From positions 79,539-143,538 of the forward strand of contig NZ_MRCS01000012.1 in assembly GCF_002303925.1 (NCBI RefSeq): a stretch of 64,000 nt of DNA, given 5' to 3'. Under the pieces are notes generated by a model. It had not been told where the DNA came from, searched no databases, and saw only the letters and a program-made list of their open reading frames with translations. Numbering within the stretch: the stretch's first letter is position 1; each line of letters opens with the position of its first letter. A program made the translations under genes and the position numbers. The stretch comes from Pseudomonas sp. ACN8 (lineage in GTDB: Bacteria > Pseudomonadota > Gammaproteobacteria > Pseudomonadales > Pseudomonadaceae). Shown here piece after piece: positions 26,970 through 39,117 of the stretch.

Positions 26970-28772
26970 ATGTCCGAGACGTTGCTCAGTTCCCGCAATC
27001 TGGCTTTCGAGCTGTATGAAGTCCTTGATGCCGAGGGCCTGACCCAGCGTGAGCGTTTTGCCGAGCACAATCGCGAAACCTTCGATGCGGCCATCGGTAC
27101 CGCCCGCAGCATCGCCGAGAAATTCTTCGCTCCGCACAACCGCAAGGGCGACGAGAACGAACCGCGCTACGAGAACGGTCAGGCGATTCTGATTCCGGAA
27201 GTGAAACCGGCGGTGGATGCCTTCCTCGAAGCCGGCTTCCTCAACGCCGCGCGCAGTTTCGACGCTGGCGGCATGCAGCTTCCTACGCTGCTGTCCCAGG
27301 CCTGCTTCGCGCACTTTCAATCGGCCAACGCGGCTTCGACGTCATACCCGTTCCTGACCATGGGCGCGGCGAACCTGATCGAAAGCTTCGGCACCGAAGA
27401 GCAGAAGCGCCGCTTCCTGCAACCGATGATCGACGGCCGTTTCTTCGGCACCATGGCCCTGACCGAACCCCACGCGGGCTCGTCGCTGTCGGATATTCGT
27501 ACCCGCGCAGAACCTGCGTCCGACGGCACTTATCGCCTCAAGGGCAACAAGATCTTCATCTCCGGCGGCGATCACCCGTTGTCGGAAAACATCGTACACA
27601 TGGTGCTGGCCAAGCTGCCGGACGCGCCGGCCGGGGTGAAGGGCATTTCGCTGTTCATCGTGCCCAAGTTCCTGGTCAACGACGATGGCAGCCTCGGCCA
27701 GCGCAACGATGTGTTGCTGGCCGGGCTGTTCCACAAGATGGGCTGGCGTGGCACCACCTCTACAGCACTTAATTTCGGCGATAACGGCGAGTGCGTCGGC
27801 TATCTGGTGGGCAAGCCGCACCAGGGCTTGAGCTACATGTTCCAGATGATGAACGAGGCGCGGATCGGCGTCGGCATGGGGGCGGTGATGCTCGGTTACG
27901 CCGGCTATCTGTATTCGTTGGACTACGCCCGCGAGCGTCCACAGGGTCGCGTACCGGACAGCAAGGACCCGAACACCGCGCCGGTGGCGATCATTCAGCA
28001 CGCCGACGTCAAACGCATGCTCCTGACACAAAAGGCCTACGTCGAAGGCTCATTCGACCTTGGCCTGTACGCGGCGCGGCTGTTCGATGACACCACCACC
28101 CTTGCGACCGAAGCCGAACGCAAACAGGCCCATGAACTGCTGGACTTGCTGACGCCGATCGTCAAATCCTGGCCGTCGGAGTTCTGCCTGAAGGCCAACG
28201 AACTGGCGATCCAGATCCTCGGCGGCCACGGCTACACCCGCGAATACCCGGTAGAGCAGTACTACCGCGACAACCGCCTGAACCCGATCCACGAAGGCAC
28301 CCACGGTATCCAATCGCTGGACCTGCTGGGCCGCAAACTGGCGCAGAACGGCGGTGCGGGACTCAAGCAACTGATCCGCCTGATCGCCGACACTGGCGAA
28401 CGAGCACAGGCGTTTGATTCGCTGACGCCGCTGCGCGAGCCGCTGGAGAAACTGGTGGCGCGCCTGCAAACCGTGACCATCGGCCTGCTGACCGATCTGG
28501 CCCAGGGCAAGGTCAACAGCAGCCTGGCGAACTCGGCGTTGTACCTGAAGGTATTTGGTCACACGGTGATTGGCTGGCGCTGGCTGGAACAGGCGATCCG
28601 TGCCGAGGAAGGGTTGGCCAAGGGTAATGCGGCGGATGTGAGCTTCTATAAAGGCAAGCTGCAGGCGGCACGCTACTTCCTGACCTGGGAAGTACCGGGG
28701 TGCCACCATGAACTGGCGATTCTTGAGGCTCGGGATGATGTTTGCCTGGGGATGCAGGATGAGTGGTTCTGA
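26970..28772 (+). CDS. Acyl-CoA dehydrogenase with C-terminal extension
   Basis: 600 aa. A flavoprotein of the acyl-CoA dehydrogenase superfamily in the roughly 600-aa subgroup with extra N- and C-terminal domains (DmdC/FadE-like; PA5020 homologue by position, memory). The FAD/substrate region MALTEPHAGSSLSDIRTRA (about 165-185), KIFISGGDH and RLNPIHEGTHGIQSLDLLGRK (about 440-460, with the usual catalytic glutamate position) are intact. It likely oxidises a medium or long acyl-CoA in beta-oxidation, but the exact substrate cannot be read from sequence. It stands alone. Confidence 0.88.
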   Translation: MSETLLSSRNLAFELYEVLDAEGLTQRERFAEHNRETFDAAIGTARSIAEKFFAPHNRKGDENEPRYENGQAILIPEVKPAVDAFLEAGFLNAARSFDAGGMQLPTLLSQACFAHFQSANAASTSYPFLTMGAANLIESFGTEEQKRRFLQPMIDGRFFGTMALTEPHAGSSLSDIRTRAEPASDGTYRLKGNKIFISGGDHPLSENIVHMVLAKLPDAPAGVKGISLFIVPKFLVNDDGSLGQRNDVLLAGLFHKMGWRGTTSTALNFGDNGECVGYLVGKPHQGLSYMFQMMNEARIGVGMGAVMLGYAGYLYSLDYARERPQGRVPDSKDPNTAPVAIIQHADVKRMLLTQKAYVEGSFDLGLYAARLFDDTTTLATEAERKQAHELLDLLTPIVKSWPSEFCLKANELAIQILGGHGYTREYPVEQYYRDNRLNPIHEGTHGIQSLDLLGRKLAQNGGAGLKQLIRLIADTGERAQAFDSLTPLREPLEKLVARLQTVTIGLLTDLAQGKVNSSLANSALYLKVFGHTVIGWRWLEQAIRAEEGLAKGNAADVSFYKGKLQAARYFLTWEVPGCHHELAILEARDDVCLGMQDEWF

Positions 28773-28801
28773 TCCAGTTTTTGTGGATTAGCTGAAATCC
28801 A

Positions 28802-28873
28802 TTCGCGAGCAGGCTCGCTCCCACATTTGAATGCGTACACGCACTACTGTGGGAGCGAGCCTGCTCGCGAAGG
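28802..28873. repeat. REP pair in tail-to-tail order
   Basis: Here the reverse REP comes first (28802-28825) and the forward REP second (28848-28873), opposite to most other pairs in this window, with only a 22-bp spacer. It lies between converging genes. Confidence 0.88.
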
Positions 28874-28892
28874 CGTCCGCACTGACGCCACA

Positions 28893-30830
28893 TCACTTCA
28901 GCTTGAACCCACCCATCTGCCGCGCCAGATCATCCGCCAACCGCTGCAACGTCTGACAATCATCCCGACAGGCCTTGACCTCCCCGGCCGTCGCCCGCGC
29001 CAGGTCGGAAATCCCCTGCACGTTGCGGTTGATTTCCTCGGTCACCGCCGACTGCTCTTCCGTCGCCGTCGCCACCTGATGGTTCATGTCGCTGATGCGC
29101 TCAACTTGCCCGGTAATCGCGGTCAATGAAGCGCCGGTACGCTGGCTGGACTCGACACCCGTGCCGGTCGCGGCTTGCCCGGAATGCATCGACGACACCG
29201 CATTCTCCGCCCCCTGCTTGAGGCTGCCGATCATCTGCTGGATTTCATCGGTGGAGGCTTGAGTGCGTCGCGCCAGGGTCCGCACTTCATCAGCGACCAC
29301 GGCAAACCCACGCCCCATATCCCCAGCCCGCGCCGCTTCGATAGCGGCGTTGAGCGCCAGCAGGTTGGTCTGCTCGGAAATCCCGCGAATCACTGCCAAC
29401 ACCTGATCGATCGAAGCCACCTGATGCGCCAATTCACCCACAGCGCTGGCGGCGACACCGATTTCGTCGGACATGCTTTCAATGTGCCGAATCGATCCAC
29501 CCACCACTTCCCGTGCCTGCATCGCCTCATCCCGAGCCGTTTGCGAGGCGACCGCCGCGTTGCCGGCGTTCTGGGCGATCTCCTGAACGGTCAGGCCCAT
29601 TTCATGGACTGCAGTGGCGACCATGTCGGTCATTTCCTGTTGGCGACCGGAGCGTTCGGCGGTGTTATCCACAACCCGTGCGACCTGGCCGACAGCAGTG
29701 CGCAGTCGTTCGCTGGTGGTCAGCACTTCACCGATCATGTCGCGCTGGCTGTCGAGAAAGCGATTGAACCCCCGGGCCAGATCACCCAGCTCATCGGCGC
29801 GGCTGGAATCTAACCGGTGGGTCAAATCTCCACCGCCGCTACCGATTGCTACCAATGCCGCTGTTACCTGACGAATCGGCCGTACCAGCCCACGGGCCAG
29901 CAATACCACCAGCAGCAGACACACCAGGGCCACTGCCAGGCCAATGCCACTGCTCATCCACATGGCGCGGCGGGCTTCGGCGTAGATCTGCGACTGTGGC
30001 ACTTCGGCCACCAGGGTCCAGCCGAGATCGCGCAATGGCAGGCTCAAGGCGAGGAAATCTTCGCCATCGCGGGTAAAGCTGCTGTTTGTGGCAGTTTTTT
30101 GACCAATGACGGCTTGCGCCGCTGACTCGCCAATCTGCTCAGCCAGCGTGCGCTTGCCGCTGAATTGCGCCTCGGGGTGAACCTGGATCAAACCGTCGGA
30201 ACGCACGAGATAGACCTTGCCGCGCTCCCCAAAGCTGAAATTGTGGATCAGCTCAGACAGCTCTTTCATGCTCAGCCCAAGCCCGGCAACGCCTACGACT
30301 TTGCCGGCCTGCTCGACCTTGAAGTCGATGAACAGCGCCAATTCTCCGGTGGCCGTGTCGTTGTCGATATTGAGGGTGCGCGGCTGGTTGCTATCGAGGA
30401 ACGCGTAGAACCAGGCGTCTTTCGGGTTGGATCGACTGAGGGTCCGGTCCAGGCCTTTTTCGGTGAAGTAATGGTTGGACGCCGTGCCGACGATAATCGC
30501 GGTAAAGGCCTTGTGCTCGGCGCGGATGCCTTCGAGATAGGTAGTAAAGGTGCCGGTCCGGGCACTGTCTTCACCCCCGGCCAGCCAGTCGCGCACCATG
30601 CTGTTGCTGGCGATGTCCTTGGCGGCGGTGAGGGGTTGAACGAGGATGCGCTCGATATCGTTGCGCATCGCTTCGATGCTCGACGGCAAGGCTTGCTCGA
30701 CCAGATAGCTCTGGGCGAGGCGGTTGACCACCAGGGTATAAATGCCAACCACGATCAGGATACTGACGAGCAGAGCGGTGCCCATGCTCAGGATCAACTG
30801 CCATTGAATACTGCGTCGCCAGAACTGCAT
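28893..30830 (-). CDS. Methyl-accepting chemotaxis protein with dCache-type sensor
   Basis: 645 aa from ATG 30830 ([23 protein letters not shown] upstream); a longer reading to 30902 adds 24 residues with no ribosome site. Layout: membrane segment about 11-33, periplasmic double-Cache-like sensor of about 250 aa ([35 protein letters not shown]), second membrane segment about 287-310, HAMP, then the cytoplasmic signalling domain with the tip [20 protein letters not shown]. No C-terminal NWETF-like CheR tether (ends MGGFKLK). The ligand is not predictable. It is downstream of the zapA-like gene, 100 bp away. Confidence 0.93.
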   Translation of the reverse strand: MQFWRRSIQWQLILSMGTALLVSILIVVGIYTLVVNRLAQSYLVEQALPSSIEAMRNDIERILVQPLTAAKDIASNSMVRDWLAGGEDSARTGTFTTYLEGIRAEHKAFTAIIVGTASNHYFTEKGLDRTLSRSNPKDAWFYAFLDSNQPRTLNIDNDTATGELALFIDFKVEQAGKVVGVAGLGLSMKELSELIHNFSFGERGKVYLVRSDGLIQVHPEAQFSGKRTLAEQIGESAAQAVIGQKTATNSSFTRDGEDFLALSLPLRDLGWTLVAEVPQSQIYAEARRAMWMSSGIGLAVALVCLLLVVLLARGLVRPIRQVTAALVAIGSGGGDLTHRLDSSRADELGDLARGFNRFLDSQRDMIGEVLTTSERLRTAVGQVARVVDNTAERSGRQQEMTDMVATAVHEMGLTVQEIAQNAGNAAVASQTARDEAMQAREVVGGSIRHIESMSDEIGVAASAVGELAHQVASIDQVLAVIRGISEQTNLLALNAAIEAARAGDMGRGFAVVADEVRTLARRTQASTDEIQQMIGSLKQGAENAVSSMHSGQAATGTGVESSQRTGASLTAITGQVERISDMNHQVATATEEQSAVTEEINRNVQGISDLARATAGEVKACRDDCQTLQRLADDLARQMGGFKLK

Positions 30831-30930
30831 GGAGCACCCCCAAAGAATAAGAGGCTGAAACACTGCAACAGCCGTGCCGATTGTATACAAACCAACCGAC
30901 AATCTATTCTTTGGTTGTGCGCAAAGCCGA

Positions 30931-31233
30931 TCAGGCCTGATTGATCGTCTTGGAAATCACTTCAACCGTGGCGCTGACTTGCTCTTGGTAACGGTCGAGT
31001 TCGAGCTTGTGCTGTTTCTGCATTTCAATCTGCTGGGAGCACAGATTCATCGCCGCCAGCACCAGCAGTCGGTCACCGATCAGCGTCGGGTACTTGCGCT
31101 TGGTTTCGGCCAGGGCTGCCTTCAACATCAACGCGGCGTCCAGCAGGGTCTGCTCTTCCCCGGCCGGTGCCTTGATCGAATAGTCCTCCCCCAGGATCGA
31201 GACGACTTTTACCCCTGCGGCGTTGTAACTCAT
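30931..31233 (-). CDS. ZapA-like cell division protein (orphan copy)
   Basis: 100 aa with the ZapA pattern: [21 protein letters not shown], a [10 protein letters not shown] helix, [12 protein letters not shown] and a C-terminal coiled-coil helix. ZapA crosslinks FtsZ filaments. It overlaps the upstream small coiled-coil gene by 4 bp (ATGA). The sequence differs from the usual Pseudomonas ZapA as I recall it, and the normal context (6S RNA downstream, a YecA-like gene upstream) is absent. It is probably a divergent paralogue rather than the main zapA. Confidence 0.75.
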   Translation of the reverse strand: MSYNAAGVKVVSILGEDYSIKAPAGEEQTLLDAALMLKAALAETKRKYPTLIGDRLLVLAAMNLCSQQIEMQKQHKLELDRYQEQVSATVEVISKTINQA

Positions 31234-31439
31234 GCGCTGACAGGGCCTGCGCTGACGCGCTCAACCAGGGCCTGGATGCGAGCCGCCGTGGCGCCTTGCT
31301 TCTCTTCGTGTTCCATCAGGCTCAGTTGCAGGCTTTCGTTTTCATCTTTGGCCTGGGCCAGTTCCGCGGTCAGGTTCTGGTTCTGTTGTACCAGGTCGCT
31401 GACCAGTTGTTCCAATTGGCTTAGGGATGCTTCCAACAT
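31230..31439 (-). CDS. Small coiled-coil protein, TIGR02449 family
   Basis: 69 aa from ATG 31439 (MLEASLSQLEQLVSDLVQQ), which has GGAA upstream; longer in-frame readings extend into non-coding DNA. It is almost entirely heptad-like helix, as in ZapB-type division proteins, and family members are normally paired with zapA. Overlap of its stop with the next ATG indicates coupling. Function is inferred from its partner only. Confidence 0.75.
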   Translation of the reverse strand: MLEASLSQLEQLVSDLVQQNQNLTAELAQAKDENESLQLSLMEHEEKQGATAARIQALVERVSAGPVSA

Positions 31440-31673
31440 TTTGATTTTCCGGGCGTTTTCAAAGGGCGCGTACGATAAAGAAAAGTCACCCTGGATGCCA
31501 GGGTTATACAGGCGCAAAGCCTTGATTTTGCTGACGGGCAACCTTCCTCGCGAGTTTTAAAGACTGTGATTGGCCCATCTGGTTCCTGCACTTCGTCGCC
31601 ACAAGGCGCAACCGGTGGAAACAAGCCGCGCTCAAGACCTCAGTCCGGCGCTCTGCGATGACACAAAACCTTT

Positions 31674-31704
31674 TTGACAGCATCACATTTCAACAGGTTA
31701 GAAT
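31674..31704 (+). promoter_or_regulatory. Predicted sigma-70 promoter for nhaP2
   Basis: TTGACA at 31674-31679 and TAGAAT at 31699-31704, with a 19-bp spacer, 63 bp ahead of the nhaP2 start. The spacer is longer than the optimum. The remainder of the 327-bp gap after the small coiled-coil gene shows no other feature. Confidence 0.5.
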
Positions 31705-31766
31705 CGCTGGCACGCAGACTGCACGGTCAGTTTTCGCCCGCCTTTCAGCTTTCTGGAGTACTGCCT

Positions 31767-33509
31767 TTGAATGCGACGACCATCAACAGCCTGTTCTTGA
31801 TCGGTGCGTTGCTGGTAGGTGCGAGCATTCTGGTGAGCTCACTTTCGTCCCGTCTCGGCATCCCGATTCTGGTGATCATCCTGGCCGTCGGCATGGCGGC
31901 CGGTGTCGATGGCGCCGGCATTCTTTTTGATAACTACCCCACGGCTTATCTGGTCGGCAACCTCGCACTGGCGGTGATCCTGCTCGACGGCGGCTTGCGC
32001 ACCCGAGTGTCGAGTTTCCGCGTGGCGTTATGGCCGGCGCTCTCTCTGGCCACGGTCGGCGTGCTGATTACCACCGGGCTGACCGGCATGGCGGCCGCAT
32101 GGTTGTTCAACCTGAACTTGATCCAGGGCCTGCTGATCGGCGCCATCGTCGGCTCCACCGACGCCGCCGCGGTGTTCTCGCTATTGGGTGGCAAGGGCCT
32201 GAACGAACGGGTAACCGCCAGTCTTGAAATCGAATCCGGCAGCAACGACCCGATGGCGGTGTTCCTCACCGTCACCCTGATCGACATGCTCGCCAGCGGC
32301 CAGACCGGCCTGCACTGGAGCCTGCTGACCCACCTGCTGCGCGAATTCGGCATCGGTGGCGTCATTGGCCTGGGCGGTGGCTGGCTCATGCTGCAACTGG
32401 TCAATCGCATCAACCTGGCAACCGGCCTGTATCCGATCCTGGTGATTGCCGGCGGCCTGGTGGTGTTTGCCCTGACCAACGCCCTGCACGGCAGCGGCTT
32501 CCTGGCGGTGTACATCTGCGGCCTGGTGATCGGCAACCGGCCGGTGCGCAGCCGCCACGGCATCCTGCACATGCTCGACGGCATGGCCTGGCTGGCGCAG
32601 ATCGGCATGTTCCTGGTGCTGGGGCTGCTGGTGACGCCTCACGATCTGTTGCCTATCGCCTTGCCGGCACTGGCCTTGGCGCTGTGGATGATTCTGTTTG
32701 CCCGGCCACTGTCGGTGCTGGTTGGCCTGCTGCCGTTCAAGGCCTTCCATGGTCGCGAGAAGGCGTTCATCTCCTGGGTCGGCCTGCGCGGCGCGGTCCC
32801 GATCATTCTCGCGGTGTTCCCGCTGATGGCCGGCCTGCCCAATGCCCAGCTGTACTTCAACCTCGCGTTTTTTATCGTGCTGGTGTCGCTGCTGGTTCAG
32901 GGCACGAGCCTGCCGTGGGTCGCCAAACTGCTGAAGGTGACGGTGCCCCCGGAGCCTGCTCCCATCTCCCGCTCAGCCCTGGAAGTGCACGTCACCAGCG
33001 AGTGGGAGCTGTTCGTCTATCGCCTCGGCGCGGAAAAATGGTGCATCGGTTCGCCCCTGCGCGAGCTGAAAATGCCCGAAGGCACCCGTATCGCCGCCCT
33101 GTTTCGCGGCCAGCAACTGCTCCATCCGTCGGGTAGTACGGTGCTGGAAGTCGATGATTTGCTGTGTGTCATCGGCCATGAACACAACCTGCCGGCCCTC
33201 GGAAAACTCTTCAGCCAGGCGCCACAACGGGGCCTCGATCTGCGCTTCTTCGGCGACTTCGTACTCGAAGGAGACGCCCAACTGGCCGCGGTTGCGGCCT
33301 TGTACGGCCTGAAGGTCGAAGGCATCGATCCGGACATGTCCCTGGGCCACTTCATTGCCCAGAAGGTTGGCGGCGCGCCGGTGGTGGGTGACCAGGTGGA
33401 ATGGAACAACACCATTTGGACCGTGGCCGTCATGGACGGGAACAAGATCGGTAAAGTGGGCGTCAGATTCCCCGAAGGAAGTCGCCCGGGTCCCGGACTC
33501 TTCCTCTAA
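31767..33509 (+). CDS. nhaP2: K+/H+ antiporter NhaP2
   Basis: 580 aa from a TTG start at 31767 with CTGGAG 9 bp upstream; this gives the known family length and removes 31 non-conserved residues that a longer ATG start would add. The N-terminal CPA1 transporter has about 12-13 membrane segments ([55 protein letters not shown] with the ion-binding ND pair). The C-terminal cytosolic part has a TrkA-C-like domain and a CorC/HlyC-like domain. It expels K+ in exchange for H+. Confidence 0.92.
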   Translation: MNATTINSLFLIGALLVGASILVSSLSSRLGIPILVIILAVGMAAGVDGAGILFDNYPTAYLVGNLALAVILLDGGLRTRVSSFRVALWPALSLATVGVLITTGLTGMAAAWLFNLNLIQGLLIGAIVGSTDAAAVFSLLGGKGLNERVTASLEIESGSNDPMAVFLTVTLIDMLASGQTGLHWSLLTHLLREFGIGGVIGLGGGWLMLQLVNRINLATGLYPILVIAGGLVVFALTNALHGSGFLAVYICGLVIGNRPVRSRHGILHMLDGMAWLAQIGMFLVLGLLVTPHDLLPIALPALALALWMILFARPLSVLVGLLPFKAFHGREKAFISWVGLRGAVPIILAVFPLMAGLPNAQLYFNLAFFIVLVSLLVQGTSLPWVAKLLKVTVPPEPAPISRSALEVHVTSEWELFVYRLGAEKWCIGSPLRELKMPEGTRIAALFRGQQLLHPSGSTVLEVDDLLCVIGHEHNLPALGKLFSQAPQRGLDLRFFGDFVLEGDAQLAAVAALYGLKVEGIDPDMSLGHFIAQKVGGAPVVGDQVEWNNTIWTVAVMDGNKIGKVGVRFPEGSRPGPGLFL

Positions 33510-33543
33510 ACTGCTTCCACTATCACTTGCTTGACCGGTCTTT

Positions 33544-36500
33544 ATGCCTAATCTGCGCTCCATCTTCGCCATCGCCCTGCTGGGTTTGAGTCTCTCTGTC
33601 AGTACTTTGCAAGCGGCCGAACCGCCCTCCAGCGAAGCCGTGCAAGCGAGTCTGGACAAGATCGCCGACCGCAAACTGCCGGAAGCCGATCAGAAGGCCC
33701 TGCAATCGGTCCTGCAAGGCACGCTGAGCCAGCTCAACAACAAGCGTGACTACGAGCAGAAGCTGGTCGCGCTCAAGCAGCAATTGAGCAGTGCGCCCAA
33801 ACAGACCATCGAGAACCAGCGTGAACTGACCCGCCTCAAGGCCAGTACCGTGGTGCCGGTGGCGCAGCGTTTCGCCAAGGAGCCGATCCAGCAGCTTGAA
33901 CAATTGCTCACCGAGCGTTCCACCCAGCAAAGCGACCTGCAAAAAGCCCTGGCCGATGCCAACAGCCTGATCATCACCGCCCAGACCCGCCCCGAGCGCG
34001 CCCAGGCAGAGATATCCAGCAGCCAGACGCGCATTCAGCAGATCAACAACACCCTCAAGGTCGGCAAGGACGCCGGCAAGACCCTGAGCGCCGAGCAGCG
34101 CGACCAGCTCAATGCCGAGTTGGCAGCGCTGAACGCCCTGATCCCGCTGCGGCGCCAGGAACTGGCCGGCAATACCCAGCTGCAAGACCTCGGCAACAGC
34201 CAGCATGACCTGTTGTCGGAGCGATCCGACCGCCTGGATCAGGAAATCCAGGAACTGCAAACCCTGATCAACCAGAAGCGCCTGGCGCTGTCCCAGGAAA
34301 CGGTCACCCAGCAATCCATCGAAGCGCAGAAGGCCGGCGGCAGCAGCCTTTTGGCCACCGAAAGCGCGGCCAACCTGAAGCTCTCGGACTACCTGCTCAA
34401 AAGTACCGACCGCCTGAACGAAGTCACCCAGCAGAACCTGCAGACCAAGCAACAACTGGACAGCCTGACCCAGAGCGATGCGGCACTGGACGAGCAAATC
34501 AATGTGCTCAAAGGCAGCCTGCTGCTCTCGAAGATTCTCTACAAACAGAAACAGGCGTTGCCGCGCCTGCGGCTCGACCGCAACCTGGCCGACCAGATCG
34601 CCGACATTCGCCTGTATCAGTTCGAAGTCAGCCAGCAACGGGAATTGCTGAGCAATCCGACCACCTACGTCGAAAACCTGCTGTCGACCCAACCTCCCGA
34701 GCAAGTCACGGCGCAGCTGCGCAAAAGCCTGATGGAACTGGCCACCACCCGCGCCGACCTGCTGGAGCGACTGAACCGCGAACTGAGCGCGGTGCTCAAT
34801 GAATCCATCACCCTGCAACTGAACCAGAAGCAACTGCTCAGCACGGCGCAAAGCCTGCGGGCGACCCTCGATGAGCAGATGTTCTGGATTCCCAGCAACA
34901 AGCCGCTGGACCTGGAGTGGGTTCACAGTGTGCCGGATCGCCTGCAGCGGCAACTCGATTCGCTGCCGGTCCTTTCAAGCCTGAGCGAACTGACCGACGG
35001 CCTGACCCAGCGCCCGCTGCTGTTCCTGCCGCTGGCCCTGCTGATCGGTGCGCTGCTGTGGCGGCGCAAGAATCTGTACGCGCGACTGATCAAGGTTCAC
35101 CAGGACATCGGTCACTTCAAGCGCGACAGCCAGTGGCACACGCCACAGGCGATTCTGATCAATATTCTGCTGGCGATGCCGGTTTCCCTGGGCCTCGCCT
35201 TGTGCGGGCTGGCCCTGCAAATCGACGCCCGTGGGCAGAACGCCAATATGGGCGCGGCGCTGCTGCAAATGGCCGGGGCCTGGCTGGTGTTCTACACCGC
35301 CTACCGGATCCTCGCGCCAGGTGGCGTGGCAGAGCTGCATTTCCGCTGGGAAAAGCCCCAGGTGGAGTTCCTGCGCAGATGGATCCGCCGCCTCGGCATC
35401 GTGGTCATGGCACTGGTGACTGTCGTCGCCGTTGCCGAACTGCAACCGGCGGCACTGGCCGATGACGTGCTCGGCATGCCGGTGGTACTGATCTGCTACG
35501 CCTTGATGACCCTGCTGCTCAGCCGCCTGCTCATCAGCAGCCCGACCCACGAAAACGCTTCGCTGTTCCGCAAACTGGTGGGAATCCTGTTCACCGCCCT
35601 GCCCGTCGCGCTGTTCGTGGCGGTGTGCTTCGGCTACTACTACACCGCGCTGAAGCTCAGCGACCGCTTGATCAACACCCTGTACCTGCTGATGTTCTGG
35701 TTGGTGATCGAAGCCACCTTCGTGCGCGGCCTCAGTGTGGCGGCCCGGCGCCTGGCCTACCAGCGCGCCCTGGCCAAGCGGCTGGCCGCCAAAGAGGCCG
35801 GCGATGGCGAGGCGGTGATCGAAGAACCGACGATGGACATCGAGAAGGTCAACGAACAGTCCCTGCGCCTGATCCGCCTGGCACTGCTGGGCGGCTTCAT
35901 GGCGGCACTGTATTGGGTCTGGGCCGACCTGATCACGGTGTTCTCGTATCTGGACAACGTCACCCTCTACGAATACACCAGCGGTACCGGCGCCAACATG
36001 AGCATGGTGCCGATCAGCATCGGCGACATGCTTGGCGCGCTGATCATCATCGGCATCACCTTCGCCCTGGCGCGCAACCTGCCGGGCTTGCTCGAAGTGT
36101 TCGTGCTATCCAAGCTCAACCTGGCCCAGGGCAGCGCCTACGCCACCACCACGTTGCTGTCCTACGTGATCGCCGGTGTCGGTTTCGTCTCGACGCTGTC
36201 GACCCTCGGTGTGAGTTGGGACAAGTTGCAATGGCTGGTGGCGGCGCTGTCGGTCGGCCTCGGTTTCGGCATGCAGGAGATCTTCGCCAACTTCATTTCC
36301 GGCATCATGATCCTGTTCGAACGTCCGGTGCGGATCGGTGACACCATCACCATCGGCAACCTGTCGGGCACGGTGAGCAAGATCCGCATCCGTGCCACGA
36401 CCATCACCGACTTCGACCGCAAGGACATCATCGTCCCGAACAAGACGTTCATTACCGGGCAACTGATCAACTGGTCGCTGACCGACACCATCACCCGGGT

Positions 36501-36894
36501 GACCCTCAAGCTCGGCGTCGACTACGGTTCGGACCTGGACCTGGTGAAAGAGCTGTTGCTCAAGGCCGCGCGCGACAACCCGCGCGTGCTGAAAGACCCG
36601 GAACCCCACGTGTACTTCCTGAATTTCGGCGAAAGCACCCTCGACCACGAGCTGCGCATGCACGTGCGTGATCTCGGCGACCGCAACCCCGTGCTCGACG
36701 AAGTCAACCGTTTCATCAACCGCGAGTTCAAGAAGCAGCACATCAATATCTCGTTCCGGCAGATGGAGGTCTACCTCAAGAACCTGCACGGCCAGGAATA
36801 CAAGATGGTGCCGATCGAACCGGAAGCGAAAACCATCGTGCCGATCGTCGACGGCAAGCCGGCGCAAGAACCGCCGGCCGCCAAACTCGACTAA
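33544..36894 (+). CDS. mscK: Large mechanosensitive channel of MscK/KefA type
   Basis: 1116 aa. A cleavable signal peptide (about 1-24, ending STLQAA) precedes a roughly 450-residue Gln/Leu-rich helical periplasmic domain, then about 11 membrane segments from residue 480 on, and a C-terminal MscS core (about 860-1090) with LGFGMQEIFANFISGIMILF and PVRIGDTITIGNLSG. Opening relieves turgor during osmotic downshock. It follows nhaP2 by 34 bp, so the two ion-homeostasis genes are probably co-transcribed, with selO behind. Confidence 0.92.
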   Translation: MPNLRSIFAIALLGLSLSVSTLQAAEPPSSEAVQASLDKIADRKLPEADQKALQSVLQGTLSQLNNKRDYEQKLVALKQQLSSAPKQTIENQRELTRLKASTVVPVAQRFAKEPIQQLEQLLTERSTQQSDLQKALADANSLIITAQTRPERAQAEISSSQTRIQQINNTLKVGKDAGKTLSAEQRDQLNAELAALNALIPLRRQELAGNTQLQDLGNSQHDLLSERSDRLDQEIQELQTLINQKRLALSQETVTQQSIEAQKAGGSSLLATESAANLKLSDYLLKSTDRLNEVTQQNLQTKQQLDSLTQSDAALDEQINVLKGSLLLSKILYKQKQALPRLRLDRNLADQIADIRLYQFEVSQQRELLSNPTTYVENLLSTQPPEQVTAQLRKSLMELATTRADLLERLNRELSAVLNESITLQLNQKQLLSTAQSLRATLDEQMFWIPSNKPLDLEWVHSVPDRLQRQLDSLPVLSSLSELTDGLTQRPLLFLPLALLIGALLWRRKNLYARLIKVHQDIGHFKRDSQWHTPQAILINILLAMPVSLGLALCGLALQIDARGQNANMGAALLQMAGAWLVFYTAYRILAPGGVAELHFRWEKPQVEFLRRWIRRLGIVVMALVTVVAVAELQPAALADDVLGMPVVLICYALMTLLLSRLLISSPTHENASLFRKLVGILFTALPVALFVAVCFGYYYTALKLSDRLINTLYLLMFWLVIEATFVRGLSVAARRLAYQRALAKRLAAKEAGDGEAVIEEPTMDIEKVNEQSLRLIRLALLGGFMAALYWVWADLITVFSYLDNVTLYEYTSGTGANMSMVPISIGDMLGALIIIGITFALARNLPGLLEVFVLSKLNLAQGSAYATTTLLSYVIAGVGFVSTLSTLGVSWDKLQWLVAALSVGLGFGMQEIFANFISGIMILFERPVRIGDTITIGNLSGTVSKIRIRATTITDFDRKDIIVPNKTFITGQLINWSLTDTITRVTLKLGVDYGSDLDLVKELLLKAARDNPRVLKDPEPHVYFLNFGESTLDHELRMHVRDLGDRNPVLDEVNRFINREFKKQHINISFRQMEVYLKNLHGQEYKMVPIEPEAKTIVPIVDGKPAQEPPAAKLD

Positions 36895-38406
<1,512 letters not shown>

Positions 38407-38412
38407 GGCGAG

Positions 38413-38814
38413 TCAGATAAAGACGTCTACTGGCACATTGAATCGCTCGGCCAACCAGCGGATCTGCCGCAGGTTGAGCTGGCGCTTGCCACTCAGGATC
38501 TCCGAAACGACCGACTGAGGGCCGACGCCAGGCAGGTCGCTTTGAGTCAATCCATGTTCGCGCATCATGTAACCAAGCACTTCGGCACCTGTGGCTTCGG
38601 GCATTGGGTGATGCTTGTGGTCCCATTCCTCAATCCAGTCACCGATGATATCCACCAGACTCATCAGGGGATGCGACTCGTCAACTCCGGTCATCTCGAG
38701 CAACTCGTCGAGTGCCTGCACCAGCATGTCATAGTCGTCTTCGTTTTTGGGTTTGCGTAGCAATGGCGATACGAACTCCCAGTGCTCCGCCGCGTTTTTG
38801 ATCAGAACGCTCAT
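38413..38814 (-). CDS. higA: HigA-type antitoxin
   Basis: 133 aa from ATG 38814 with GGAGGG upstream; an ATG 18 bp earlier is possible but has no site. The N-terminal half is acidic and helical, and the C-terminal half is an HTH_XRE domain (GLTQSDLPGVGPQSVVSEILSGKRQLNLRQIRWLAERF). It neutralises HigB and represses the operon. Overlaps higB by 4 bp (ATGA). It converges on selO with a 6-bp gap. Confidence 0.88.
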   Translation of the reverse strand: MSVLIKNAAEHWEFVSPLLRKPKNEDDYDMLVQALDELLEMTGVDESHPLMSLVDIIGDWIEEWDHKHHPMPEATGAEVLGYMMREHGLTQSDLPGVGPQSVVSEILSGKRQLNLRQIRWLAERFNVPVDVFI

Positions 38815-39107
38815 GTTCTTCCCTCCTTCCATTTACCGCGGTCATATTCGCGGTGATCCAGCACATGCTTTATGTAGATTTTTTGATGCTGATACCGAAC
38901 ATAGGCGATCAGCCGTAATTTGTTACCGCCAATATCGAAAACGTGAAACTCACCGACCTTGTCGATCGCGGGAAATGAAGATTTCATCGCCGCAAAATCA
39001 TTTGGCTTGATGCGCTTTACCATTCGATACCACTGGTCCAGTGCGCTGGCCGCCTGCGGCCACTTTTCCTTGGCGTCCCAGATTCGTTTTTCGGAAAACA
39101 CTCGCAT
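38811..39107 (-). CDS. higB: HigB-type mRNA interferase toxin
   Basis: 98 aa, RelE-fold HigB family: MRVFSEKRIWDAKEKWPQA, KPNDFAAMKSSFPAIDKVG, GNKLRLIAYVRYQHQKIYIKHVLDHREYDRGKW. This form cleaves mRNA on translating ribosomes. Toxin first, antitoxin second is the hig order. ATG at 39107 has AAGGA upstream. Operator-like palindromes lie over its promoter. Confidence 0.88.
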   Translation of the reverse strand: MRVFSEKRIWDAKEKWPQAASALDQWYRMVKRIKPNDFAAMKSSFPAIDKVGEFHVFDIGGNKLRLIAYVRYQHQKIYIKHVLDHREYDRGKWKEGRT

Positions 39108-39117
39108 GCAACATCCT

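Noticed and set aside
30830..30931. 6S RNA (ssrS) downstream of the zapA-like gene
   Set aside because: Only 100 bp are available and no 6S-like long hairpin is seen.
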